The translations under genes and the position numbers were made by a program. From Miltoncostaea marina (lineage in GTDB: Bacteria; Actinomycetota; Thermoleophilia; Miltoncostaeales; Miltoncostaeaceae): 64,000 bases of DNA. Under the pieces are notes generated by a model, which saw only the letters and a program-made list of their open reading frames with translations, searched no databases and had not been told where the DNA came from. The DNA lies in assembly GCF_018141525.1 (NCBI RefSeq), contig NZ_CP064655.1:3008501-3072500 (forward strand). The letters are read 5' to 3'. Positions 1-8,811 of this stretch are shown piece by piece (position 1 is the first letter of the stretch; the number at the start of each line of letters is the position of its first letter).

Positions 1-633
1 CACGTGGTGGCCCGCGACGCGGCCACGCTCGTGTACCTGGCGGGGCAGAACGTGATCACGCCGCACGCCTGGACCAGCCGCGCGGACCGGCTGGAGGTGC
101 CCGACCGGCTGGTCATCGACCTCGACCCCACCGTGCAGCGCTTCGCCGAGGTGCGGGCGGCGGCGCGGGCCGTGGGCGACCTGATGCGCGACGCGGGCCT
201 GGCGCCGTTCGCCATGACGACGGGCTCGCGCGGGCTGCACGTCGTCGCCCCGCTGCGCCGGAGCGCCCGCTTCGACGAGGTGCACGCGCTCGCCCGGGCG
301 CTCGGCGAGGCCGCCGTCGCGCTCGACCCGGCGCGCCTGACCACCGCGTTCCGCCGCGCCGAGCGCGGGGAGCGGATCTACGTGGACGTGGGGCGCAACC
401 GGTACGGGCAGCACGCGGTGGCCCCCTACGCCGTGCGGCCCCTGCCGGGCGCGCCCGTCGCCACCCCCCTGCGATGGGAGGAGCTCGACGACCCCGCGCT
501 CGGCCCGCGGTCGTGGACGATCGCCACCATCGGGGCGCGCCTGGACGAGGGCGGCGACCCGTGGCGCGGCAGCGGCCGCCACGCCCGCGCCGCCGGGCCG
601 GCGCTGCGCCGGCTGGGCGCCGGCGGGCGCTGA
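1..633 (+). CDS. LigD-type polymerase (PrimPol) domain protein, 5' partial
   Basis: C-terminal 210 residues of an archaeo-eukaryotic primase-type polymerase as found in bacterial NHEJ ligase D; the reading frame is open at the window edge, so the N-terminus lies upstream. Visible family motifs are VIDLDP (metal-binding Asp pair), TTGSRGLHVVAPL (nucleotide-binding SGSRGxH-type motif) and the GRNRYGQ...APYAVRP segment near the C-terminus. No ligase or phosphoesterase domain follows before the stop, so in this part it is a stand-alone polymerase domain, a common actinobacterial arrangement. The likely role is fill-in or ribonucleotide addition during end joining, inferred from the family. Ku or ligase partners, if any, are outside the window. 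Confidence 0.88.
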   Translation, partial: HVVARDAATLVYLAGQNVITPHAWTSRADRLEVPDRLVIDLDPTVQRFAEVRAAARAVGDLMRDAGLAPFAMTTGSRGLHVVAPLRRSARFDEVHALARALGEAAVALDPARLTTAFRRAERGERIYVDVGRNRYGQHAVAPYAVRPLPGAPVATPLRWEELDDPALGPRSWTIATIGARLDEGGDPWRGSGRHARAAGPALRRLGAGGR

Positions 634-723
634 GCCGGCGGTCGCGCGGCACCGGGTCGCGTTTGGCGGTGCACCCCGCGGGCACCGGTCGACCAGTACG
701 GCAATCGGAGCAGGAGGAGCCCA

Positions 724-1146
724 GTGAAGGTCCGTGACGCCATGGCCGAGACCATCCGCACCGTCTCCTCGGGCGACACGATCGGGGACGCCGCCCGCGC
801 GATGCGCGACGAGGGCGCCGGCTTCCTGCCGGTGGTCGACGACGACCGCCTGGTGGGCGTGCTGACCGACCGCGACATCGTCATCCGCTGCGTGGCGGAG
901 GGCGACGGCGATCCGCGCGGCGTGAAGGTGGCCGACGCGATGAGCACGGCGGTGCACACGATCTCGCCCGACGACCCGCTCGACCTCGCCGGCGAACGGA
1001 TGGCCGACGACGCGATCCGCCGCCTGCCGGTGGTGGAGGACGGCGGCCGGCTGGTCGGCATCCTCTCGCACGGCAACCTGGTGCAGGCGACGGGCGGCCG
1101 CGGCCCGGCCTGGGAGGCCACCACGGGCGTCACCCAGGGCGCCTAG
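724..1146 (+). CDS. Tandem CBS-domain protein
   Basis: 140-residue protein made of two CBS motifs (about residues 8-60 and 72-130), each with the typical core ending in VGVLTDRDI or VGILSHGNL. Proteins of this size usually bind adenosyl ligands as dimers and act as small regulators. The start is the GTG at 724, supported by a strong AGGAGGA ribosome site just upstream. It converges with the phosphoribosyltransferase gene across a strong inverted repeat. The ligand and partner cannot be read from the sequence. Confidence 0.85.
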   Translation: MKVRDAMAETIRTVSSGDTIGDAARAMRDEGAGFLPVVDDDRLVGVLTDRDIVIRCVAEGDGDPRGVKVADAMSTAVHTISPDDPLDLAGERMADDAIRRLPVVEDGGRLVGILSHGNLVQATGGRGPAWEATTGVTQGA

Positions 1147-1168
1147 GCGGGCACCACGGCGGGCGTCA

Positions 1169-1198
1169 CCCGCGGAGGCCTCAGGGCGCCTCCGCGGG
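1169..1198. terminator. Bidirectional GC-rich hairpin
   Basis: An 11-bp perfect inverted repeat (CCCGCGGAGGC at 1169-1179 with GCCTCCGCGGG at 1188-1198, 8-nt loop) lies between the convergent CBS and phosphoribosyltransferase genes. The stop codon of the minus-strand gene lies in the loop. It has no T-tract, so it is assigned as a terminator by position and stability only. Confidence 0.5.
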
Positions 1199-1834
1199 GG
1201 GCCGCGCCAGCAGCGCCCGGACCTCCTCGTCGGAGGTCGGCTCGAAGTCGCGGTACCAGGCGCCGACCGCCCGGAAGGGCGAGGGCGTGCGTGCGCACAC
1301 CAGGTCGTCCACCTCGGCCCGCAGGCGCGCGCAGACCTCGGCGGCGCCCACCGGCACGGCCACGATCACGGCGGCCGCGCCGGCGCGGGCCACGGCGCCC
1401 ACGGCCGCCCGCATCGTGGCGCCGGTGGCGAGCCCGTCGTCGACCAGCAGCGCCCGGCGGTCGCGCAGGTCGAGCGCGGGCCGGCCCGCCCGGTAGCGGG
1501 CCTCGCGCTCCTCGACCGCGGCGATCGCCGCCCGCGCGGCGCGGCGCAGCTCCGCGTCGCCGAGGCGCAGCCCGGCGGTGACGTCGTCGTTCACCACGAG
1601 CACCCCGCCGCTCGCGACGGCGCCCATGGCCAGCTCCTCGCGGCCGGGCACCCCGAGCTTGCGCACCACGACCACGTCGAGCGGCGCGCCGAGCGCGCGG
1701 GCGACCTCCCACGCCACCGGGACGCCGCCGCGGGGCAGGCCGAGCACCACCAGGTCGTCGCCGGCCGCGCCGGCGAGCAGCGAGGCGAGCACGCGCCCCG
1801 CCTCGCGGCGGTCACGGAAGCGCTCACCCCCCAC
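1181..1834 (-). CDS. Phosphoribosyltransferase family protein
   Basis: 217-residue type I phosphoribosyltransferase. The PRPP-binding loop is clear in ALLVDDGLATGATM, two hydrophobic residues then two acidic residues before the GxATGAT loop. The N-terminal GLPRGGVPVAWEVA matches the usual second conserved block. Proteins of this subgroup are often annotated as general phosphoribosyltransferases with unknown base specificity, and nothing here fixes the substrate. The start is a GTG at 1834. The upstream neighbour on the same strand (PP2C phosphatase, stop at 1841) ends 6 bp before it, so the two are probably co-transcribed. Confidence 0.82.
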   Translation of the reverse strand: MGGERFRDRREAGRVLASLLAGAAGDDLVVLGLPRGGVPVAWEVARALGAPLDVVVVRKLGVPGREELAMGAVASGGVLVVNDDVTAGLRLGDAELRRAARAAIAAVEEREARYRAGRPALDLRDRRALLVDDGLATGATMRAAVGAVARAGAAAVIVAVPVGAAEVCARLRAEVDDLVCARTPSPFRAVGAWYRDFEPTSDEEVRALLARPPAEAP

Positions 1835-1840
1835 GCGCGC

Positions 1841-4531
1841 CTAGCCGTGGCCCGCCGCGTCGTCGGCGCGCGCCGGGACGCCGTCGCCGCGCGCCGCGCG
1901 CGCCGCCGCGGCGCCCACCACGAGCACGGCCACGTCGTCGTGCAGCCGCCCGCCGCACATCTCCCGCACCCGGTCGGCGACCCTGCCGGCCAGCTCCGCC
2001 GCCGGGGCGTCCGCAATCTCCGCCGCCACCGCGGCGAGGCCCTCCTCGCCGAGGAACCGGCCGCGGCCCGTGCGCGCCTCCGTCAGGCCGTCGGTGTAGA
2101 GCAGCAGACGGTCGCCGGGCTCCAGCGCGACCTCGGCCGGCGCCGGACGGATCGAGCGACGGATGCCGACCAGCGGGCCCGACGCCCGCACCCACTCGGT
2201 GGCGCCCGACGCCCGCAGCACGAGCGGCGGCGGGTGGCCCGCCGACGCCAGCGTCACCCGCAGCCCCGCGCCGGCACGCTCGACGAGGCCGGCGCACGCG
2301 GTGAGGAACTGGGTGCTGCCGGGGCGCTGGTGCAGCACCGCGTCGTTGAGCTGCGCGAGCAGGCGCGCCGGGCAGGGGTCGTGCTGGGCGAGCGCGCGGA
2401 TCGTGTAGCGGGCGAGGGCGGTCAGCGAGGCGGCCTCGGGCCCCTTGCCGCAGACGTCCCCGATCACCACCAGCCAGCGGCCGTCCTCCGAGCGCACGAC
2501 GTCGTAGAAGTCGCCGCCGGCCTCCACCCCCGTGCCCATCGGCAGGTACGCGGCGCCGAGCGCGGCCCCCGGCACGACGGGCAGCTCGGCGGGCAGCAGC
2601 GCCTGCTGCAGCGTGTCCGCGATGCGCTGCTGGGCCCGGAAGAGGCGCGCGTTGTCGATCGCCACCGCGGCGCGCTCGGCGAGCTGGCGCGCCAGGCGCA
2701 GGTCGGCCGGCCCGAAGCGCCGGCCCGACTCGCGCGTCGCCAGCAGGCTCAGCGCGCCGATCGGCCGGCCGCGCACGGCGAGCGGCACGCACACGTACGA
2801 GGTCAGCCCCATCTCGCGCAGCACGCCCAGGTGCTGCTCGTCGCGCGCGGCGGCGACGAGCAGCTCGTCGGTGACCTGCTCCACCAGCTGCGGCTCGCCG
2901 GTGCGCACCACCGCCGACGGGCCGGCGAGCGCGTCCGGGTCACCGGGGTGGCGGGCCGCCAGCTCGGACGCCCAGCGCTCGCGCTCGGGGTCGGCGTGGG
3001 CGATCGCGACCGGGGTCAGCCCGCCCGACTCGGAGCGGAGGTGGACGGCGCACCAGTCGGCGAGGTCCGGCACGACCAGCGCCGCGAGCGCGCGCAGGGT
3101 CGCCTCGTGGTCGAGCGACGACGACAGCAGCGCCCCGGCCTCGAGGAGGAACTCCATCTGGCGCCGCAGCTCGTGCTCGCTCTCGTAGAGGCGGGCGTTG
3201 TCGACCGCGAGCGCCACCCGCTCGGCGATCTCCTCGGCCAGGCCCAGGTCGTCCTCCGTGAGCCGCCGGTCGGAGTGGTCGCGGCTCGTGGAGAGCGACA
3301 GCACGCCGATGCGTCGCCCGCGGGCGACGAGCGGGGCGACGACCGCCGACCGCACGCGCAGGCGGGCGCGCGCCTGCGCGTCGGCGGGCCCGCGCGAGTA
3401 CCGCTCGGTGAGCTCGTCGCTCACGTCGGGCAGCAGCATCGGGCGGCCCGTGGCGGCCACCTCGCCGATGGGGCTGTCCTCGAGCGGCGGCGGGAGGTCC
3501 GCCAGGACGCGGCTCCGCTCCGGGTCGACGTGGGCGGCGGCCGCCCGCACCAGCCGGCCGGGCCCCGTGATCAGGTCGACCACGCAGCTGTCCGCGACGG
3601 CGGGCAGGACGGTCCGCACGAGGCCGTCGAGGCGGCCCTCGAGGGCCATGGGGCCGTTCAGCACCACGCCGATCTCGGCCAGCAGCTCGCCCCGGCGCTC
3701 GTGCTCGAGGCGGGCGGTGATGTCGACGCACGAGCCGATCAGCCCGGCGAAGTCGCCGTCGCGGCCGATGCGCGGGACCGCCCGGTCGAGCACCCAGCCG
3801 TACGAGCCGTCGGCCCGCCGCAGCCGGTACTCGATCTCGAAGGCCTGGCGCCGCTCGATCGCGCGCCGCGAGGCGCGCAGGCGGCGCTCGAGGTCGTCCG
3901 GGTGCACGTTCTCCGCCCAGCCGTCGCCGAGCTCCTGCTCCATCGACCGGCCCGTGTGGCGCAGCCACTCCGCGTTGAGCCAGGTGCGCGCGCCGGACGG
4001 GTCGGAGACCCAGATCAGCACCGGCGCGTGATCGGCCATGCGCCGGAAGCGGTCCTCGCTCTCGCGCAGGGCCGCGTCGGCGCGCCGCACGTCCGTGACG
4101 TCGCGGGCGACGCCGAGCATGCGCCGCGGGCGCCCGGCCCGGTCGAAGACGGCGGTGCCCTCGGTGGACACCCAGCGCACCCGGCCGTCGTCCCCGACGG
4201 CCCGGAACTCGGCCGAGAACGGCTCGCCGGTGGTCAGCGTGCGGCCGATGCGCTCCTGCACGGCGGCGCGGTCGTCGGCGTGCACCGCGGCGAGGAACCG
4301 CTCGAACGTGCCGTCGAAGCTGCCGGGCGCCATGCCGTGCACCCGCTCGAGGTCGCCCCACCACAGCAGCCCGCCGTCGGCGAGGTCCCAGTCCCAGACG
4401 CCCATGCCGGCGGCGTCGAGCGCCAGCCGGAGGCGGTCGCGGCTCGCCCGCAGCTCCTCCTCGACGCCCCGCATGCGGGCCGCGCCGGACAGCCGCCCGA
4501 GCCCCCTGATGAGCCGTGCCCCTCGCGCCAT
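1841..4531 (-). CDS. PAS-PAS-GAF-GAF-PP2C (SpoIIE/RsbU-type) phosphatase
   Basis: 896-residue cytosolic sensor phosphatase. Domain order read from the protein: two PAS domains (about 30-150 and 155-275, ending in typical PAC segments GVARDVTDVRRA and GSCVDITARLEH), two GAF domains (about 285-450 and 465-625) and a C-terminal PP2C/SpoIIE domain (about 640-880) with GGDFYDV, VIGDVCGKG, SAGHPPP, LLLYTDGLTEAR and DDVAVLVV. The metal-binding Asp residues of GGDFYD, IGDVCGKG, TDGLTE and DD are all present. Family members dephosphorylate anti-sigma-factor antagonists in partner-switching stress regulation. No anti-sigma or antagonist gene is adjacent, so the target is unknown. The ATG at 4531 is preceded (minus strand) by a TAGGGT box about 40 nt upstream. 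Confidence 0.9.
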   Translation of the reverse strand: MARGARLIRGLGRLSGAARMRGVEEELRASRDRLRLALDAAGMGVWDWDLADGGLLWWGDLERVHGMAPGSFDGTFERFLAAVHADDRAAVQERIGRTLTTGEPFSAEFRAVGDDGRVRWVSTEGTAVFDRAGRPRRMLGVARDVTDVRRADAALRESEDRFRRMADHAPVLIWVSDPSGARTWLNAEWLRHTGRSMEQELGDGWAENVHPDDLERRLRASRRAIERRQAFEIEYRLRRADGSYGWVLDRAVPRIGRDGDFAGLIGSCVDITARLEHERRGELLAEIGVVLNGPMALEGRLDGLVRTVLPAVADSCVVDLITGPGRLVRAAAAHVDPERSRVLADLPPPLEDSPIGEVAATGRPMLLPDVSDELTERYSRGPADAQARARLRVRSAVVAPLVARGRRIGVLSLSTSRDHSDRRLTEDDLGLAEEIAERVALAVDNARLYESEHELRRQMEFLLEAGALLSSSLDHEATLRALAALVVPDLADWCAVHLRSESGGLTPVAIAHADPERERWASELAARHPGDPDALAGPSAVVRTGEPQLVEQVTDELLVAAARDEQHLGVLREMGLTSYVCVPLAVRGRPIGALSLLATRESGRRFGPADLRLARQLAERAAVAIDNARLFRAQQRIADTLQQALLPAELPVVPGAALGAAYLPMGTGVEAGGDFYDVVRSEDGRWLVVIGDVCGKGPEAASLTALARYTIRALAQHDPCPARLLAQLNDAVLHQRPGSTQFLTACAGLVERAGAGLRVTLASAGHPPPLVLRASGATEWVRASGPLVGIRRSIRPAPAEVALEPGDRLLLYTDGLTEARTGRGRFLGEEGLAAVAAEIADAPAAELAGRVADRVREMCGGRLHDDVAVLVVGAAAARAARGDGVPARADDAAGHG

Positions 4532-4637
4532 GCGTCCTCGTCACATCCGGCGTTCCGGCGGAACGGTCGGCTCACCCTAGCGCGCCGCGCCACCCGGCCC
4601 GTATCGCCGCGGCGGCCGAACGTGGTAATCGTCACGT

Positions 4638-5663
4638 ATGCCGGAGCCCGGTCGCTCGCAGACCGCGTCGCCGCCGCCGCCACGGGAGCTGCAGCTGGAG
4701 GTCACCGGGGCCTGCAACCTGCGCTGCCCGATGTGCCTGGTCAGCCACCGTCCGGCGCTGGGCCGCTCGGCCGCCGCCATGCCCTTCGAGCGCTTCCGCG
4801 AGCTGGTGGACGGCCTGCCGGGGCTACGGCGGCTGACGCTGCAGGGGCTGGGTGAGCCGCTGCTGCACCCGCGCATCGTCGACATGGTCGCCTACGCCGC
4901 CGGGCGGGGCGTGCGCGTGGGCTTCAACAGCAACGGGCTCCTGCTCACCCGGGCGCGCGCCCGGGCGCTGATCGACGCGGGCCTCGGCTGGCTGCACGTC
5001 TCGGTCGACGCCCCGACGCCCGAGGCGTACGCCGCCATCCGCCGCGGCGGCGAGCTCGGCCGCCTCGAGGCCAACGTGCGCGACCTGATGGCCGTCGTGC
5101 GGGAGGCCGGCGAGCCGGCGCCCGAGATCGAGCTCGTGGCCGTGGCGATGCGCCGCACGCTGCACCTGCTGCCCGACCTCGTGCGCCTGACCGCCGACTG
5201 GGGGGTGCCCCGCCTGTGGGTGCAGGGCCTCTCGCACTCGTTCGCCGACGCCGACCCGGGCGGCGGCTACGAGGGCCTGCGCGCCTTCGTCGCCGGCGAG
5301 GCGCTGTGGAGCGAGGACGCCCCGGCCGAGACGGGCGCGGTGATGGACGCCGCGCGGGCGCTCGCCGCCGAGCTCGGCGTGACGCTGCGCCTGCCCTCGC
5401 CGCCGCGCCCGCCCGAGCCGCGCGCGCCCGGCGTGGCGGGCTGTGACTGGCCGTGGCGGTCGGCCTACGTCACCCACCGCGGCGAGGTGCAGCCCTGCTG
5501 CATGGTCATGGGCGCCGAGCGCGCCACGCTCGGCGACCTCGGCGAGTCGTCGTTCGAGGAGATCTGGAGCGGCCCCGCGTACGGCGCGTTCCGCGAGGCG
5601 CTCCTCACCGAGCAGCCGCCCGAGGTCTGCCGCGGCTGCTCGGCCTACCGCCACGTCTTCTGA
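4638..5663 (+). CDS. Radical SAM protein with SPASM domain
   Basis: 341-residue iron-sulfur enzyme. The radical-SAM cluster motif is C26-N-L-R-C30-P-M-C33, followed by a TIM-barrel core. The C-terminal SPASM region (from about 265) carries further cysteines in GCDWPW, QPCCMVMG and EVCRGCSAY for auxiliary clusters. SPASM proteins modify peptides or sulfatases or act in cofactor synthesis. No precursor peptide is evident next to it, so the substrate is unknown. The ATG at 4638 has no clear ribosome site; a TAATCGT box 5 nt upstream suggests leaderless transcription. Its stop lies 9 bp from that of the convergent flavoprotein gene. Confidence 0.88.
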   Translation: MPEPGRSQTASPPPPRELQLEVTGACNLRCPMCLVSHRPALGRSAAAMPFERFRELVDGLPGLRRLTLQGLGEPLLHPRIVDMVAYAAGRGVRVGFNSNGLLLTRARARALIDAGLGWLHVSVDAPTPEAYAAIRRGGELGRLEANVRDLMAVVREAGEPAPEIELVAVAMRRTLHLLPDLVRLTADWGVPRLWVQGLSHSFADADPGGGYEGLRAFVAGEALWSEDAPAETGAVMDAARALAAELGVTLRLPSPPRPPEPRAPGVAGCDWPWRSAYVTHRGEVQPCCMVMGAERATLGDLGESSFEEIWSGPAYGAFREALLTEQPPEVCRGCSAYRHVF

Positions 5664-5672
5664 CGGCGGCGC

Positions 5673-6893
5673 TCAGAGCCGGTCGAGCGGCACCCCCGGG
5701 TCGGCCAGCCGGGCCGGGTCGAGCGGCCGCCGGGAACGGATCAACTCCTGCACCGCCGCGTTGACGTCCCAGACGTTGAGGTTCATGCCCGCGAGGGGCC
5801 GGTCCTCGGGGTCGAGCCAGAAGATCACCAGCTCGCGCGCCGCCCGGTCGCCGCGCATCACCACGCGGGCGTCCCCCTCGGCCAGCCCCGAGTACTCCAT
5901 GCCGGCGTCGTACTGGTCGGAGTAGAAGTACGGCAGGCGCTCGTAACGCTCGCCCCGGCCCAGCATGTTGCGCGCCGCGCAGAGGCCCTGGTTGAGCGCG
6001 TTGGCCCAGTGCTCCACCCGCACCCGGCGGCCGTAGAAGGGGTGGTCGGCGTTCGCGACGTCGCCCGCGGCGAACACGCCGGGCGCCGACGACTCGAGCG
6101 TCGCATCGACCAGCACGCCGTTCTCCACCGCCAGCCCGGCGGCCTCCGCCAGCGCGGTGCGCGGGGCGACCCCCACGCCCAGCACCACGGCGGCGCAGTC
6201 GATCGACCGCCCGTCGGCGAGCCGGACGCGCTCGGCGCGGCCGTCGCCCTCGATCGCCTCCAGGCGCGCCCCGGCGACGTACTCCACCCCGTGCTCGCGG
6301 TGCAGGTCGAGGTAGATGCCCCCCACCTCCGGGCCCAGCACCCGCTCCAGCGGCACCTGCGCCTGCTCGAGCAGCGTCACCTCCATGCCGCCGGAGCGGG
6401 CCGCCGCGGCCGCCTCGCAGCCGATCCAGCCGGCGCCCACCACCACCAGCCGGCCGCCGGCGGCGATGACCTCGCGCAGCCGGTCCGAGTCGGCCAGGGT
6501 GCGCAGGAGCAGCACGCCGTCGAGGTCGGCGCCCGGCAGCGGCAGGCGCCGCGGCTCGGCGCCGGTCGCCAGCAGCAGGCGGTCCCACCGCACGGTCTCG
6601 CCGTCGCCGAGCGCCGCCGTGCGCGCGCCGGGGTCGATCGCGGTCACGGTCGTGCCGGTGCGCAGCTCGATGTCGCGCTCCTCGTAGAAGCCCGGCGGGT
6701 GCACGTAGACCGAGGCGCGCTCGTCGGATCCCCCCAGGTAGCCCTTCGACAGCGGCGGGCGCTCGTAGGGCCGCTCGGGCTCGTCGCCCACCAGCAGCAC
6801 GCGCCCCCCGTAGCCCTCGTCGCGCAACGCCTCGGCGGCCTTGGCGCCGGCGAGGCTCGCGCCCACGATCAGGATGGTCCCCGGCTCGGTCAC
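5673..6893 (-). CDS. FAD-dependent NAD(P)H oxidoreductase (ferredoxin-reductase type)
   Basis: 406-residue two-dinucleotide-fold flavoprotein. The N-terminal FAD fold reads ILIVGASLAGAKAAEALR. The PLSKGYL segment is typical of the putidaredoxin/rhodocoxin reductase group. The second NAD fold is VVVGAGWIGCEAAAAA and the C-terminal FAD motif is APGVFAAGDV. A C-terminal reductase domain follows. The usual job is transfer of electrons from NAD(P)H to a ferredoxin serving a monooxygenase or dioxygenase; no partner is adjacent. The GTG start at 6893 has a strong AAGGGGGAG site 5 nt upstream. The folE stop is only 13 bp before this start, so the two form an operon. Confidence 0.88.
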   Translation of the reverse strand: MTEPGTILIVGASLAGAKAAEALRDEGYGGRVLLVGDEPERPYERPPLSKGYLGGSDERASVYVHPPGFYEERDIELRTGTTVTAIDPGARTAALGDGETVRWDRLLLATGAEPRRLPLPGADLDGVLLLRTLADSDRLREVIAAGGRLVVVGAGWIGCEAAAAARSGGMEVTLLEQAQVPLERVLGPEVGGIYLDLHREHGVEYVAGARLEAIEGDGRAERVRLADGRSIDCAAVVLGVGVAPRTALAEAAGLAVENGVLVDATLESSAPGVFAAGDVANADHPFYGRRVRVEHWANALNQGLCAARNMLGRGERYERLPYFYSDQYDAGMEYSGLAEGDARVVMRGDRAARELVIFWLDPEDRPLAGMNLNVWDVNAAVQELIRSRRPLDPARLADPGVPLDRL

Positions 6894-6906
6894 GATCGCT
6901 CCCCCT

Positions 6907-7524
6907 TCACGGACGCTCGGCGCGGTGGCGGATCAGCTCCAGGAACTCCTGGCGCGTGCGCGGATCATCCCGCACCCGCCCGCGCAACGCCGAGGTGGTC
7001 GTGACCGCCCCCGGCTGGCGCACGCCCCGCAGGCCCATGCAGGAGTGGGTCGCCTCCAGCACCACCCCCACCCCGGCGGGCCGCAGCTCGTCCTGCAGCC
7101 AGTCGGCGATCTCGGCGGTGAGGCGTTCCTGCACCTGCGGCCTGCGCGCCCGGTGCTCCACGAGCCGCGGCAGCTTCGAGAGGCCGATGATGCGCTCACC
7201 CGGCAGGTAGGCGACGTGGGCGACGCCCGTGAACGGCAGCAGGTGGTGCTCGCACAGCGAGGCGAAGGCGATCCCCGAGACCACCACGAGCTCGTCGTAG
7301 CCCTCGTTGGGGAAGGTCGTGGCCCGGAACGGCACGGGGCGCAGCAGCTCGCGCAGCGCCCCGGCCACGCGGCGCGGGGTGTCGGCGAGCCCCTCGGCGG
7401 CGCGGTCGACGCCCAGCGCGTCGAGCAGGTCGGCGACGGCGCGCTCGGCCGGGTCGCCGCGGTCGCCCGGCGCGGCCGGTCCGCGGTCGTCGAGGTGTCG
7501 CAGGGCTGCTGGTGCGGTCGTCAT
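6907..7524 (-). CDS. folE: GTP cyclohydrolase I
   Basis: 205-residue enzyme converting GTP to 7,8-dihydroneopterin triphosphate, the first step of tetrahydrofolate synthesis. The zinc and active-site segments are LCEHHLLPF and THSCMGLRGV, and the GLSKLPRLVE helix is present. The frame is open further upstream, but the ATG at 7524 (MTTAPAALRHL) gives the usual family length with a short variable N-terminus. It is the first gene of a two-gene minus-strand operon with the downstream flavoprotein reductase. No folate riboswitch fold was recognised in the 107 bp upstream. Confidence 0.93.
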   Translation of the reverse strand: MTTAPAALRHLDDRGPAAPGDRGDPAERAVADLLDALGVDRAAEGLADTPRRVAGALRELLRPVPFRATTFPNEGYDELVVVSGIAFASLCEHHLLPFTGVAHVAYLPGERIIGLSKLPRLVEHRARRPQVQERLTAEIADWLQDELRPAGVGVVLEATHSCMGLRGVRQPGAVTTTSALRGRVRDDPRTRQEFLELIRHRAERP

Positions 7525-7631
7525 GGCGGCTCCCGGTCGGGCGGGCTCGTCGCCCGCGTTCACATGGAGGTACGTGCCGGCGGCGCGGCCGGTTCCACCG
7601 GCGTCGGCGACGACGGTAAGAACCGCGCGCC

Positions 7632-7862
7632 GTGGGACACTCACCGCGCGTGGAGACCACCCCCCGCCACCCCCGGAACGTCGTCCGATGGCGCAGAGGC
7701 GCGCTGGAGCACGCGGGCGTGCCGCGCGGCCTGGCCGAGCGCCTCGCCCGCGAGCCGGGCGTCGACCTGCACGCGCTGATCGGCCTGGTGGAGCGGGGAT
7801 GCCCGCCCGAGACCGCGGCGCGCATCCTCTGGCCGCTGCGCGGCCCGGCGGCGCGCCCGTGA
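7632..7862 (+). CDS. Small protein preceding the sigma factor
   Basis: 76-residue protein of unknown function with a compact C-terminal region (ALEHAGVPRGLAERLA...LIGLVERGCPPETAARILW). Its TGA overlaps the GTG start of the downstream sigma factor (GTGA), and the sigma/anti-sigma junction repeats the same overlap, so the three are probably translationally coupled. The start is uncertain: GTG at 7632 or the GTG at 7650 near VETTPRH. It may be a regulator of the sigma module, but this is only inferred from position. Confidence 0.55.
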   Translation: MGHSPRVETTPRHPRNVVRWRRGALEHAGVPRGLAERLAREPGVDLHALIGLVERGCPPETAARILWPLRGPAARP

Positions 7863-8512
7863 GCGCCGTCGCCCCCGGCACGCCGCCCCGGCCCGACGCG
7901 GAGTCGCGCGAGTGGCTGCGCGACCTGCGCGGCGCAGGCGCCGAGCGCGAGGACGCCCTGGCGCGGCTGCACGCGCTGCTGCTGCGCGCCGCGCGCTTCG
8001 AGGTGGGCCGCCGCGCCGCCGGGCTGGCGCACCTGCGCGGCCGACTCGACGAGATCGCCCTCGAGGCGGCGGACGACGCGCTGATGAGCGTCGTGGCGCG
8101 GCTCGACGACTTCCGCGGCGCCAGCCGCTTCAGCACCTGGGTCTACAAGTTCGCCGTGCTCGAGGCGGCCACGAAGGTGCGACGCCGCGCGTGGCAGGCG
8201 CGCGAGCTGCCGCTCGAGCCCGGCCGCTGGGAGGGGATGTCGGCGCCGGGCCCCGGCCCGCGGGCCAGCGCCGAGCAGGCCGAGCTGCTCGGCGCGGTGC
8301 GCGAGGGCATCGACGTCGCGCTGTCGCCGCACCAGCGGCGGGTGCTGCTCGCGACGGTGCTCGACGGCGTGCCGATCGACGTGCTGGCGGAGCGTCTCGG
8401 CACGACCCGCGGCGCGCTCTACAAGACGCTCCACGACGGCCGCCGCGCGCTGCGCCGCCACCTCGCCGCGCGCGGCCTCTCGCCGGCCGGCGGCGACGGG
8501 GAGGCGGGGTGA
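7859..8512 (+). CDS. ECF-type RNA polymerase sigma factor
   Basis: 217-residue protein with a region 2-like helix set (LDDFRGASRFSTWVYKFAVLEAATKVRRR) and a C-terminal sigma-4 helix-turn-helix (LSPHQRRVLLA...VLAERLGTTRGALYKTLHDGRR). It is therefore an extracytoplasmic-function sigma factor that redirects RNA polymerase to a small regulon. The start chosen is the GTG at 7859 overlapping the previous stop; longer in-frame readings run through the preceding gene. The next gene, overlapping by 4 bp, is a zinc-binding anti-sigma factor. Confidence 0.82.
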   Translation: MSAVAPGTPPRPDAESREWLRDLRGAGAEREDALARLHALLLRAARFEVGRRAAGLAHLRGRLDEIALEAADDALMSVVARLDDFRGASRFSTWVYKFAVLEAATKVRRRAWQARELPLEPGRWEGMSAPGPGPRASAEQAELLGAVREGIDVALSPHQRRVLLATVLDGVPIDVLAERLGTTRGALYKTLHDGRRALRRHLAARGLSPAGGDGEAG

Positions 8513-8739
8513 GCGGCGCCCCCGACCTCGCGCGGGCGCTCGCCCTGCTGCTCGGGCCCGAGGGGCCGGAGCTCGGCTGCGACGAGTGCTTCGACGAGCT
8601 CGACCGCCACGTCGACCTGGAGCTGCGCGAGGGCCCCGGGGCCGGCGTGCCCGGCATGCGAGCGCACCTCGCCGGGTGCCCCGCGTGCCGGGAGGAGTAC
8701 GAGAGCCTGCGCGACCTGGTGATCGCCGACGGCGGCTGA
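8509..8739 (+). CDS. Small zinc-type anti-sigma factor
   Basis: 76-residue protein with the HxxxCxxC signature (HLAGCPAC) of zinc-containing anti-sigma (ZAS) domains, plus further cysteines in LGCDECFDELD. There is no membrane segment, so it should be a soluble, possibly redox-responsive inhibitor of the sigma factor encoded immediately upstream. The GTG start at 8509 overlaps the sigma stop by 4 bp. Loss of zinc upon oxidation is the usual release mechanism in this family; here it is inferred. Confidence 0.78.
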   Translation: MSGAPDLARALALLLGPEGPELGCDECFDELDRHVDLELREGPGAGVPGMRAHLAGCPACREEYESLRDLVIADGG

Positions 8740-8811
8740 GGCGACGCGCGGGCGTCCCCGGGCGGGCGCGATGCGGCAAGATGTCGCGATGCCGCACGGG
8801 ACCCGCTGAGG

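Noticed and set aside
1847-4855. Long open plus-strand frame (about 1,000 residues) opposite the PP2C phosphatase
   Set aside because: It is antisense to a gene with five recognised domains; its translation is His/Arg/Gly-rich without any domain. Many similar GC-driven shadow frames occur throughout (for example minus-strand 10523-14182 and plus-strand 19869-22886).
6907-8136. GTP cyclohydrolase with about 200 extra N-terminal residues
   Set aside because: The extension is Arg/Ala/Pro-rich, antisense to the sigma module, and the ATG at 7524 gives the family length.
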